A stretch of 25,691 nucleotides of DNA. Origin: a virus. Below the pieces are notes generated by a model, which was given only the letters and a program-made list of their open reading frames with translations, was not told the origin of the DNA and did no database searches. A program made the position numbers and the translations under genes. The DNA lies in the IMG/VR virus record IMGVR_UViG_3300044621_000806, positions 1 through 25,691 of that record; one strand, given 5' to 3'. Below, in pieces: positions 7,593 to 14,389 of this stretch; position 1 is the first letter of the stretch, and each line of letters starts with the position of its first letter.

Positions 7593-8609
7593 ATGAGATT
7601 CCACCTTCCAGCCCTACCCGGCCAGCCCGTCACAGCGGACAACTCAACCTGCGCCTTCACCCAGAAGGTCAGGAAGTTCGCCGACATGATGCGTCCACGC
7701 GGTCACGAGGTCATCACCTACGGCGGCGAAGGAGCAACGGTCGAGTGTTACCCGGCCACCGACCCACCAGCCTTTACACCGCAGGCGTGGGAGGACTTCA
7801 ACCGCAAAGCAGTCGAGGCAATAGCCAAACGCGCTAGATCCGGTGATGTGCTCGCCATGATCGGCGGCATCTGTCAGGAGAGCCTGGTGGACGCGCTCCC
7901 TGACCTTTACCCGGTCGAGTTCGGCATTGGCTACGGCGGCAGCTTCGCACCTTTCCGAATCTTCGAGTCCGTAGCGTGGCAACACACCACCTACGGACAA
8001 CAGCGCGGCACCAACAGCGCAGACGGCAGCTTCTACCACGCCGTCATCCCGGCCTACTTCGACCCTGAAGAACACCCTAGGCACGAAGGCAAAGAGGACT
8101 ACCTGCTCTACATCGGCAGGCTGGAAGAGCGCAAAGGCGTAGGAATCGCTGAGTCCGTGGCGCAGACGCTTGGCAAGCGGCTCATCCTCGCTGGCGCGGG
8201 ACCGTACCAGCCCACATACGGTGAAACCATAGGCGTAGTCGGACCTGAAGAACGGGCGCGGCTTATGTCACAGGCAGAGGCAGTGCTGATGCCCACCACC
8301 TACATTGAGCCATTCGGCTTCGTAGCGGTCGAGGCCCAGCTCGCAGGCACCCCACCGATCACCACCGACTGGGGAGCCTTCACCGAAACCGTCCAGCACA
8401 ACGTAACCGGCTTCCGTTGTCACACTCTAGGGGAGTTCTGCGAAGCAGTACGACGGGCACCGGAGCTCGACGGCGACCAGCTCAGGCAGTCAGCCATTGA
8501 CCGCTACAGCTACGACGCTGTTGCTCCGCAGTACGAGACTTACTTTGACCGCCTTACCACGCTCAACGGTGACGGCTGGCACTCCGACTATGTACCCAAG
8601 GGCTTCTGA
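7593..8609 (+). CDS. GT4-type glycosyltransferase
   Basis: This is a predicted GT-B-fold retaining glycosyltransferase that moves a sugar from a nucleotide donor to an unknown acceptor in the cytoplasm. From ATG 7593 the product is 338 residues. A GAAGGA ribosome site at 7577-7582 favours this start over GTG 7575. The N-terminal half resembles the GT-B acceptor domain (FTQKVRKFADMMRPRGHEV, with GGEGATVECY after it). The donor domain begins at YLLYIGRLEERKGVG (about 170-184) and carries the GT4 EX7E motif EPFGFVAVE (Glu239 and Glu247), followed by AGTPPITTDWGAFTETV. It sits between the collagen-like fibre and the Ser/Thr-repeat protein, overlapping the latter by one base, so either protein is a plausible acceptor. 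Donor sugar and acceptor are not readable from sequence. Confidence 0.85.
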   Translation: MRFHLPALPGQPVTADNSTCAFTQKVRKFADMMRPRGHEVITYGGEGATVECYPATDPPAFTPQAWEDFNRKAVEAIAKRARSGDVLAMIGGICQESLVDALPDLYPVEFGIGYGGSFAPFRIFESVAWQHTTYGQQRGTNSADGSFYHAVIPAYFDPEEHPRHEGKEDYLLYIGRLEERKGVGIAESVAQTLGKRLILAGAGPYQPTYGETIGVVGPEERARLMSQAEAVLMPTTYIEPFGFVAVEAQLAGTPPITTDWGAFTETVQHNVTGFRCHTLGEFCEAVRRAPELDGDQLRQSAIDRYSYDAVAPQYETYFDRLTTLNGDGWHSDYVPKGF

Positions 8610-9088
8610 TGAGCGACCGCTACCCGCGACCAGGGCTGTTCCCCGGAGCCAACATCTTCCCGAACCTGCCAGACCGACCCCGCTCAGGCGCAAGGCCGGA
8701 CGCAACCGTCTCTATCCCGAGCTTGACAGACAGCACCAGCAGGGCAACCACGCCCGACGAGATCAACGAAGCCGAGATCGCCGCAAGCAGTTCAGGCGCA
8801 GCGGTTACGGTAGGACGGTCGGCAGCAGCCATCGCCAGCGAGAGCGGCAAGGTAGCTATGGCATCCGGCACAGGCACGGCAACCGTGACCGTTCAGAGCA
8901 GTAGCGCGACGGCAACACCAGAGCGCGGAGCGGCGGCGGTTTCACCCAGCAGCTCCCGTTCAGCCGTAACCGGCCAAGACGGTGACGCAACTACCAGCAG
9001 CAGCAGCGGGAACGCCACCCCCGACGACACCCAGAGCAAGGGCGACATAACACCCGAGAGCGGAAAGGGGCAGATATTCGATGCCTGA
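8609..9088 (+). CDS. Ser/Thr-rich 9-residue repeat protein
   Basis: This encodes a 159-residue structural-type protein of unknown fold. Residues 1-42 are Pro/Gly-rich (PGLFPGANIFPN). Residues 43-159 divide exactly into thirteen 9-residue units with no gaps, ending at the C-terminus. Examples are SSGAAVTVG (61-69), RSAAAIASE (70-78), SGKVAMASG (79-87), TGTATVTVQ (88-96), RGAAAVSPS (106-114) and QSKGDITPE (142-150). Position 4 is nearly always Ala/Gly/Ser/Val, position 6 is most often Val/Ile/Thr, and most other sites are Ser, Thr, Gly or charged. This could be a short beta-roll or a mucin-like stalk; it lacks the GGxGxD calcium motif of RTX rolls. The gene overlaps the preceding glycosyltransferase (ATGA) and the next gene by 8 bases, suggesting joint expression and possible glycosylation. 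Confidence 0.75.
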   Translation: MSDRYPRPGLFPGANIFPNLPDRPRSGARPDATVSIPSLTDSTSRATTPDEINEAEIAASSSGAAVTVGRSAAAIASESGKVAMASGTGTATVTVQSSSATATPERGAAAVSPSSSRSAVTGQDGDATTSSSSGNATPDDTQSKGDITPESGKGQIFDA

Positions 9089-9407
9089 CTTGACACTGAA
9101 GCAGAACGACACATGGCCCCCGCTGGTTGCCACGCTCACAAAGGGCGACGGCTCACCCATCGACCTGACAACGGCGGGCACCGTCCACATCTACATGAAG
9201 GCACCCGCCGGCTCTATCCGGCAGGGCACCTGCTCGATCACCGACGCAGGGCAGGGTGTTGTGGAATACACCTTCGGCACCGCTGACACCGCCGTTCCTG
9301 GCACCTACAGGGTGGAGTGGGACATCGACTTCGGCACGGGCAAGCGGCAGACGGCTCCCAATGACACCTATCGGGAGATTCTGATCGTCGAATCGCTTGA
9401 CCCCTGA
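9081..9407 (+). CDS. BppU-like beta-sandwich virion protein
   Basis: The 108-residue product resembles the small N-terminal domain of phage baseplate upper proteins (BppU_N type) and related beta-sandwich domains. It starts MPDLTLKQNDTWPPLVATL, has GSPIDLTTAGTVHIYMK (about 25-41), a central turn AGQGVVEYTF and VPGTYRVEWDIDF (about 72-84), and ends in a final strand YREILIVES. Such domains are found as decoration or fibre-base modules in virions. It overlaps the Ser/Thr-repeat gene by 8 bases and is linked through TGATG to a 12-codon mini-ORF. Its place next to the fibre and repeat proteins suggests it anchors or caps them, but direct evidence is lacking. Confidence 0.68.
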   Translation: MPDLTLKQNDTWPPLVATLTKGDGSPIDLTTAGTVHIYMKAPAGSIRQGTCSITDAGQGVVEYTFGTADTAVPGTYRVEWDIDFGTGKRQTAPNDTYREILIVESLDP

Positions 9408-9445
9408 TGCCTGAGATTACCTACACCAAAGGAAGGGTCATCTGA
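9407..9445 (+). CDS. 12-codon mini-ORF bridging two genes
   Basis: An ATG at 9407 overlaps the stop of the BppU-like gene (TGATG) and encodes MPEITYTKGRVI. Its own TGA overlaps the ATG of the adaptor gene (TGATG at 9443-9447). It contains the adaptor's ribosome site (AAAGGAAGG, 9428-9436). It may serve translational coupling or be the remnant start of a lost gene. No function is claimed for the peptide. Confidence 0.35.
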   Translation: MPEITYTKGRVI

Positions 9446-10059
9446 TGCCGCTCACCCGATCATTTACCGGCTATACCCCGCCCCCGCGCTACGACGGACT
9501 GGCTTTCACTTCAGCCGTTATCCGCGAGTCCGACGCAAAGGACGGCACCTACGCCACCATCGAAACGGTTGCCCTGTTCCCGCTTGACACAAACCCGGCA
9601 GACCCCGTATCTCGCAACCTGACCACTGACGGAGCCACGGTCGTGAATGGCTGGTACATCATCCGCTGGGTGGACGCGCTCGGCTCCTACGCCGAAACGG
9701 ACCCGATCAGCTACGCGGCCCTAGCCGAGACTGAGGACGCAAGGGCCAAAATCAGCCGCATGGTCGACGCCGACTCCGAGCCGGTGCTCTCAGCCGAAGA
9801 CCTCGACGATCTTATTGACGCCGCAGCCCGCCCCGACGCTTACGGCCTCTACCGCAACGACGGAGCCTGGACCCCGACTTGGGACTTGAACGCTGCCGCT
9901 GCCGAAGGCTGGGCGCGTAAGTCAAGCAAGGCTGCCAACAAGTTCAACTTCTCCGAGGACGGGCAGCGGTTCGACCGTGCCCAGATATACGCCCACTGCG
10001 CCGCGCAGCAGAAGATGTACGCGGACAAGGCGATGGGCTCGCTTCCTCTTACCACTTAG
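9445..10059 (+). CDS. Head-tail adaptor with extra N-terminal domain
   Basis: The protein is predicted to bind the portal after packaging and form the first connector ring (gp6/gp15-type adaptor). Residues about 97-195 carry the adaptor-like part. It contains RAKISRMVDADSEPVLSAEDLDDLIDAAARPDAYG, then WTPTWDLNAAAAEGWARKSSKAANKFNFSEDGQRF and the helix QIYAHCAAQQKMY, a pattern common in actinobacterial-phage adaptors. Residues about 1-90 form an additional beta-rich domain (YDGLAFTSAVIRESDAKDG, then GWYIIRWVDALGSYAETDPI) resembling a fibronectin/Ig-like module. The product is 204 residues, longer than a bare adaptor. The gene starts at ATG 9445 inside TGATG. The next connector genes lie 4 kb away, past a glycosylation cassette. 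Confidence 0.78.
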   Translation: MPLTRSFTGYTPPPRYDGLAFTSAVIRESDAKDGTYATIETVALFPLDTNPADPVSRNLTTDGATVVNGWYIIRWVDALGSYAETDPISYAALAETEDARAKISRMVDADSEPVLSAEDLDDLIDAAARPDAYGLYRNDGAWTPTWDLNAAAAEGWARKSSKAANKFNFSEDGQRFDRAQIYAHCAAQQKMYADKAMGSLPLTT

Positions 10060-10091
10060 GGCACACGCCCGCCAAGTGTGGAGTGACGGTG

Positions 10092-10125
10092 GGTGGCTGC
10101 CGTTGCTCCGCAATCTTTAGCCACC
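10092..10125 (+). other. Hairpin before glycosylation operon
   Basis: GGTGGCT (10092-10098) can pair with AGCCACC (10119-10125) across a 20-base loop in the 88-base gap between the adaptor gene and the first operon glycosyltransferase. A second AAGCCACC copy follows at 10126-10133, so alternative pairing is possible just upstream of the GAAGGAG ribosome site. It lacks a T-run. It may modulate the operon, but could be chance. Confidence 0.3.
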
Positions 10126-10147
10126 AAGCCACCTGAAGGAGCCACCA

Positions 10148-11344
10148 ATGAGTAAAGAGTCGAGCCTGCTTTGGCACTCGAACGCACCGTGGAGTCCGAC
10201 CGGCTACGGCCAGCAGACTGCCGCGTTTTGTAAGCCGCTCAAGGATCACTACAACCTTGGCATCTCAGCCTTCTATGGCTTGGAGTCCAACGTATTGCCG
10301 TGGAATGGGATACCCGTTTACCCAGGGTTTGCCAACAAGCACGGCAACGAAACGATCCTCGAGCACGCCAACGTTCACTTCAACGGCGACGTTCGAGCTG
10401 GCATTGTCGCCACCCTCATGGATGTCTGGGTTTTGGACCCTGCCATCTGGGAGCGGCTCGACACCTGCTGCTGGGTGCCGGTAGACCACGACCCTGCGCC
10501 TGACGCGGTGGTTGGCTTCTTCCAGGCATCCGGTGCTGTGCCCATCGCAATGTCGAAGTTCGGACGCAGGATGCTCGAGGACGCCGGCCTTGATCCGCTT
10601 TACGTCCCGCACGCGGTTGACACCAGCATTTACAAGCCTCTGGATAAGACAGAGTGCCGGGAGGCAACCGGGATAGATTCCGACGCCTTTGTGGTCGGCA
10701 TGGTGGCAGCCAACAAGGGGAACCCTTCCCGCAAGTGCTTTCATGAGGCGTTTCAGGCTTTCAAGGCTCTCCATGACAAGCACCCAGAGGCGAGGTTGTA
10801 CGTACACGCCGAGGTTCAGGGCCGGTTTGCTGGCGTGAATCTGGCGGGGCTTATGCGCGACATTGGCCTTGATCCCGATGTTGTCATGTTTCCTGACCAG
10901 TACCGGGTGGTCCACTACCCGTACCAGCCAGAGACAATGGCGCGAATCTTCAACTGCTTTGACGTGCTGCTTTCGCCGTCAGCAGGTGAGGGATTCGGTA
11001 TTCCGGTGCTCGAGGCCCAGGCTTGCGGTGTGCCGGTCATCGTGTCGGACTTCTCAGCCCAGCCCGAGCTTTGCGGCAGCGGCTGGCTGGTAACAGGCCG
11101 CAAGGTCTACACGCCGATGCGTAGCTGGCAGTTCCTGCCCGACGTGGACGACATCGTGGACGCTCTCAGGCAGGCATACGACATGCCGGAAGCAGCACAC
11201 AAGCGAATGGGCAAGAAGGCGCGGGAGTTCGCGCTTCCCTACGACATCACAAAGGTCATGGATCAGCACATGCTGCCCGCACTGGCTGAAGTTGAGCGGC
11301 GCTTCGCAGCTCGCAAGCCTCAGACACTCAAGGCGGCAGCGTGA
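10148..11344 (+). CDS. GT4-family glycosyltransferase
   Basis: This is a predicted GT-B-fold glycosyltransferase, the first gene of the tight sugar operon. The 398-residue product has the N-terminal nucleotide/acceptor-side loop SNAPWSPTGYGQQTA (residues 11-25) and a Rossmann-like donor domain from about residue 180 (DAFVVGMVAANKGNPSRKCFHEAF). The GT4 EX7E motif is EGFGIPVLE (Glu281 and Glu289), followed by AQACGVPVIVSDFSAQPELCG. Length and domain order are normal for complete GT4 enzymes. The start is supported by GAAGGAG just upstream of ATG 10148. Its end overlaps the next gene by four bases (GTGA). The acceptor is unknown; the location inside a structural operon suggests a virion protein rather than host cell wall. 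Confidence 0.9.
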   Translation: MSKESSLLWHSNAPWSPTGYGQQTAAFCKPLKDHYNLGISAFYGLESNVLPWNGIPVYPGFANKHGNETILEHANVHFNGDVRAGIVATLMDVWVLDPAIWERLDTCCWVPVDHDPAPDAVVGFFQASGAVPIAMSKFGRRMLEDAGLDPLYVPHAVDTSIYKPLDKTECREATGIDSDAFVVGMVAANKGNPSRKCFHEAFQAFKALHDKHPEARLYVHAEVQGRFAGVNLAGLMRDIGLDPDVVMFPDQYRVVHYPYQPETMARIFNCFDVLLSPSAGEGFGIPVLEAQACGVPVIVSDFSAQPELCGSGWLVTGRKVYTPMRSWQFLPDVDDIVDALRQAYDMPEAAHKRMGKKAREFALPYDITKVMDQHMLPALAEVERRFAARKPQTLKAAA

Positions 11345-12108
11345 AGGTTTCATTCCTCTACGACCCCGGCTGCGCAGACGGCACCCGTGGTGGAGCAGAG
11401 CTGGTAATGGACGAGCTGACAGAAGCCGCTCCGGATTCAGTTGAGTTCACCGGCCCCGCCGACGCTGACACGGTGGTGATCGGCAACTGCGTAACGCTGA
11501 ACAAGGACACGATCCTTTCGCAGATCGAAGGCAAGCGGGTAATGCGCTACCACCACGACCTGGCCCGCGACGAGGACGAGGTTCTGTGGGACTGGCTAAG
11601 CGTCAACGCCGAGCACATCTTCACCTCGCCGTTTCACAAAGAGCAGTACGGACACGAAGGTGACGCGCACCTGATCCCGCCGACCGCCAACCTCAAGTCC
11701 TTCCGCCCGCCACGTGACAAACGCAGGCACCCCAAGCGTGAAGGCATCGTCACGGTGGGATCGTGGCAGGGACCGGGCAAGGGAGCACAGCTTGTCTCGG
11801 AGACTGTCTACCGGATAGGTGAAACCCTGGACTGCTACGGCACCGGCCCCTGGCAGCCAGTAGGCCAGCACGTCAACAGCAAGGGAGCCGTAAGGCACTC
11901 AGACCTGCCGGCGATCCTCTGGACCTACGAGCAGTTCATCTTCCTGCCGTTTGCTGCTGAGCCCTTTGGTCGCTGCGTAGCTGAAGCCTGGGCTGCCGGT
12001 TGTGAAGTGATGACCAACGAGATGGTCGGCTCGAAGTGGTGGATTGAGAACAAGCCCGACGAGCTCTACACCGCAGCTGAAGACTTCTGGAGCATCGTCA
12101 ATGATTGA
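11341..12108 (+). CDS. Compact GT4-like glycosyltransferase
   Basis: This is a GT-B-type glycosyltransferase of only 255 residues, starting at GTG 11341 in a GTGA overlap. The N-terminus MKVSFLYDPGCADGTRGGAEL has the Gly-rich loop seen in GT4 enzymes (GGAEL at 17-21). The region around residue 137 (VTVGSWQGPGKG) starts the donor domain. The EX7E motif is EPFGRCVAE (Glu207 and Glu215), followed by AWAAGCEVMTNEMVG. The protein is shorter than typical GT4 enzymes, with abbreviated linker segments, but both key glutamates are kept, so an active compact enzyme is plausible. It overlaps the following GT-A-like gene by eight bases. Substrates are unknown. Confidence 0.85.
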   Translation: MKVSFLYDPGCADGTRGGAELVMDELTEAAPDSVEFTGPADADTVVIGNCVTLNKDTILSQIEGKRVMRYHHDLARDEDEVLWDWLSVNAEHIFTSPFHKEQYGHEGDAHLIPPTANLKSFRPPRDKRRHPKREGIVTVGSWQGPGKGAQLVSETVYRIGETLDCYGTGPWQPVGQHVNSKGAVRHSDLPAILWTYEQFIFLPFAAEPFGRCVAEAWAAGCEVMTNEMVGSKWWIENKPDELYTAAEDFWSIVND

Positions 12109-12676
12109 CCTGATCGTTCCGACCATCGAAGGCCGCGAAGAGTCGCTGGAGCGCTGCCTTGCTTCCTTCCCAGACCTCAACCACATCGTGGTCAAGGGTC
12201 AGCCGACCTGCGGCCTTGGCTGGATTGAAGGCATCAAGAGAAGCAGCGCGGACTACCTGCTGCTTTGCTGCGATGACATTGAGGCCGAACCAGACTGCGA
12301 CCTCAATGCCTGTATCGAGACGGTCGACGACGATTACCTTCCCGCTCCGATCATCTACCGGCCAAACGGCACCGTTGAGTCCGCAGGCGGCGATATGGGA
12401 GCGCCAGGCTGCCTGCTTAGCGACGTTCAGCCCGACTGGACCCCTGTGGACTTCACGCCGCTTCCCTTTGTCAGCAGGGAGCAGATCGAAAAGATCCGAA
12501 TGATCGAGGCCCACTACATGACCGACGTGTACCTCTCCCACAAAGGCAGGCAGCTCGGTTACGAAACGGTCCTGAGAAACGACTTCCGGCTGATCCATCA
12601 CCACGAGATGGCCGGCAGGAAGTCACCCGGCCCCGACGATCAGGCGCTTTACGAACGAGGGCTGTCGGATGCGTGA
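12101..12676 (+). CDS. GT2-like (GT-A) glycosyltransferase, short
   Basis: This is a likely GT-A-fold glycosyltransferase of 191 residues starting at ATG 12101. The N-terminus MIDLIVPTIEGREESLERCL matches the first strand and helix of GT2 enzymes. DYLLLCCDDIEAEPD (residues 51-65) holds an acidic DD pair in the DxD position. The C-terminal segment YMTDVYLSHKGRQLGYETVL with a downstream HHHEM resembles the rhamnosyltransferase-like GT2 ending, where a His is often conserved. A longer frame opening at 12044 exists, but ATG 12101 begins the conserved strand exactly and overlaps the preceding stop region as is usual in this operon. The enzyme is short for GT2. It overlaps the methyltransferase-like gene by eight bases. 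Confidence 0.78.
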   Translation: MIDLIVPTIEGREESLERCLASFPDLNHIVVKGQPTCGLGWIEGIKRSSADYLLLCCDDIEAEPDCDLNACIETVDDDYLPAPIIYRPNGTVESAGGDMGAPGCLLSDVQPDWTPVDFTPLPFVSREQIEKIRMIEAHYMTDVYLSHKGRQLGYETVLRNDFRLIHHHEMAGRKSPGPDDQALYERGLSDA

Positions 12677-13103
12677 CCCTTACGCCAGCCACCTGAGCGT
12701 CCTGACAACGCTGCTGAACACCTACCACCCAGAGCGCGTGCTCGAATACGGCTCAGGCAAATACTCAACTCCGCTTTTTCTATCGCGTCGGCACATCAAA
12801 AAGCTCACCGTCGTGGAGCAAGACTTGGTTTGGCGTCAAGAGCTGGTCTACAACAACCACGACCCGCGAATGACCGTATTGGCCGAGGGCAACCCGAGCC
12901 CGATGAACTACGACCTCATTTTGATTGACGACGGCATTACGTCTGAACAGCGATGCCGAACCATTCGCGCCGTTTTATCCCGCCGCCACCCGGTAGTCGT
13001 AATCCACGACGCCGAAGTAGAGGAGTACCGAGAACTGATGGACGAGCTGGCAGACGAAGTGCTGATCTACAGAACCGGGCCAGACACGGCGGTGATCTTG
13101 TGA
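12669..13103 (+). CDS. SAM-methyltransferase-like protein
   Basis: The 144-residue product looks like a small Rossmann-fold class I methyltransferase domain. Motif I is VLEYGSGKYSTPLFL (residues 24-38, with GSG as the SAM loop). An acidic residue ends the second strand in LTVVEQD (46-52), and the fourth-strand motif is YDLILIDDG (81-89). VVVIHDAEVEEY follows (about 110-120). It is short for the family and may be a minimal or partly degenerate enzyme. Within this operon an O-methyl capping of a sugar is the natural guess, but the substrate is not shown. It overlaps the upstream GT2-like gene by eight bases and the epimerase gene by four (GTGA). Confidence 0.72.
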   Translation: MRDPYASHLSVLTTLLNTYHPERVLEYGSGKYSTPLFLSRRHIKKLTVVEQDLVWRQELVYNNHDPRMTVLAEGNPSPMNYDLILIDDGITSEQRCRTIRAVLSRRHPVVVIHDAEVEEYRELMDELADEVLIYRTGPDTAVIL

Positions 13104-14026
13104 GAGTCCTTATCACTGGCAGCCTGGGCACCATTGGGGTGCCGCTAACCTTTGAGCTTGCCAACCGAGGAAACGCTGTCTTTGGCTGCGACGTTCGCCA
13201 CGCGGACCAAGAGCAGGACACCTACATGCGGGCCGACGTTGCCGACTTTCGCCAGCTTGAGCGGGTCTTCGCTGAATACCAGCCCGAGGCCGTCTATCAC
13301 CTGGCCGCTGAGTTCGGAAGGCACAACGGCAACCGGCACTTTGAGCAGGTCTGGCGCACCAACCTGATCGGCACTCACAACGTTCTGCTGCTCTGCGAGC
13401 AGTTCGGAGCCAAGCTGATCTTTGCCAGCACGTCAGAAATCTACGGCGAGTGCGACGCAAAGCTCTTGAGCGAAGACCTGAGCCATCAGATCCCGCTTCG
13501 CCAGCCCAACGAATATGCCTTGAGCAAGTGGGCAAACGAGCAACAGATACTCAACTTCACCCGGCTTCACGATGTGGAAGCAGTCAGGCTCCGGTTTTTC
13601 AACGCCTACGGGCCCGGAGAGAACTACCACCCTTACCGCTCAGTGATCGCTTTGTTCTGCCACCGGGCGCTCAACAACATCCCGTGGGAAGTCTACGAGG
13701 GCTACTACCGGACCTTCATGTACATCACGGACTTCACGCCCACCCTGGCGAACGTGCTGGACTACGGCGTACCGGGCGAGGTCTACAACATCGGCGGCAA
13801 CGATTACCGCGCCGTCAAGGAAGTCTCCGACCTGATCCTCGAGCACACCGGAGCCGACCCCGGCCTTGTGAGCTATTTGCCCGAGGATGTTCACAACGTC
13901 AAAAGCAAGAGGCCGGACAATCGCCGCGCCATTGCCGAGCTCGGACACAGCCCGCAGGTTCGGATTGAGGAAGGCGTGCCGCTGACGCTGGACTGGATGC
14001 TTTCGCAGAAACCACTTGCCGCATAG
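13100..14026 (+). CDS. NAD-dependent sugar epimerase/dehydratase
   Basis: This is an extended short-chain dehydrogenase predicted to convert a nucleotide sugar (epimerisation, 4,6-dehydration or similar) and so feed the neighbouring glycosyltransferases. From GTG 13100 the product is 308 residues. The dinucleotide loop is MRVLITGSLGTIG (GxxGxxG at 7-13). An acidic Asp31 ends the second strand (GCDVRH), favouring NAD(H). YHLAAEFG (66-73) and FASTSEIYG (108-116) are family motifs, and the catalytic YxxxK is YALSK (Tyr139, Lys143). RFFNAYGPGE and the C-terminal YNIGGNDYRAVKEVSDLI complete the fold. A longer ORF from 12953 would run through the methyltransferase gene and is less likely. The exact nucleotide sugar is unknown. 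Confidence 0.9.
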   Translation: MRVLITGSLGTIGVPLTFELANRGNAVFGCDVRHADQEQDTYMRADVADFRQLERVFAEYQPEAVYHLAAEFGRHNGNRHFEQVWRTNLIGTHNVLLLCEQFGAKLIFASTSEIYGECDAKLLSEDLSHQIPLRQPNEYALSKWANEQQILNFTRLHDVEAVRLRFFNAYGPGENYHPYRSVIALFCHRALNNIPWEVYEGYYRTFMYITDFTPTLANVLDYGVPGEVYNIGGNDYRAVKEVSDLILEHTGADPGLVSYLPEDVHNVKSKRPDNRRAIAELGHSPQVRIEEGVPLTLDWMLSQKPLAA

Positions 14027-14035
14027 GAGGCCCAC

Positions 14036-14389
14036 ATGCTGACCGAATCCGAACTTGCCTCAATGCGCGAGGTGCTGACCGACTCTCTGGCCGGCACTGC
14101 GGTCATCTTCAACTCTGCCTTCGTGAGTGATGGCGGCGGCGGTGGAACCACAACCTGGACGGCAGCTGGCACCGTCGATTGCCGGGTGGCACCGATTGGC
14201 GGCACCGAAGAGCAGCAGGGCGACCGGCTCCAGCCTGAAACGGAAGTCATCTTCACCGTTCCGCAAGGCATTGCTATCACCGCAGACGCCCAGATCAGGT
14301 ACGACGGCGGCACCTATTCGGTTATTGCCTTGCGAGCACCACGCACCTGGGAGCTTTCACGGCGTGTCGAAGCCAAGGAGATCGAGTAA
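14036..14389 (+). CDS. Head-tail stopper/connector protein
   Basis: This is predicted to form the second connector ring that gates DNA exit, below the adaptor (SPP1 gp16/HK97 gp9-10-region type). The 117-residue product begins with a helix (LTESELASMREVLTDSLAGTA), then has a beta-barrel-like series: TTWTAAGTVDCRVAPIGG, EQQGDRLQPETEVIFTVP, GIAITADAQIRYDGGTYSVIAL. The phrase beginning IRYDGGTYSV is typical of stopper-like proteins. A strong AGGAGG ribosome site (14025-14030) overlaps the end of the epimerase gene and fits ATG 14036. The stop overlaps the next gene by one base (TAATG). Gene order supports the call. Confidence 0.82.
   Translation: MLTESELASMREVLTDSLAGTAVIFNSAFVSDGGGGGTTTWTAAGTVDCRVAPIGGTEEQQGDRLQPETEVIFTVPQGIAITADAQIRYDGGTYSVIALRAPRTWELSRRVEAKEIE

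Noticed and set aside
8735-9088. RTX calcium-binding nonapeptides
   Set aside because: Period is 9, but the GGxGxD ligand residues are absent, so a calcium beta-roll is not supported.
12044-12100. Upstream start for the GT2-like gene
   Set aside because: The extension (Ser/Thr-rich) lies inside the preceding glycosyltransferase and is not part of a GT-A fold; ATG 12101 begins the first beta strand.
12953-13099. 49-residue N-terminal extension of the epimerase frame
   Set aside because: It overlaps the methyltransferase-like gene, is Arg/Pro-rich shadow sequence, and the Rossmann motif begins exactly at GTG 13100.
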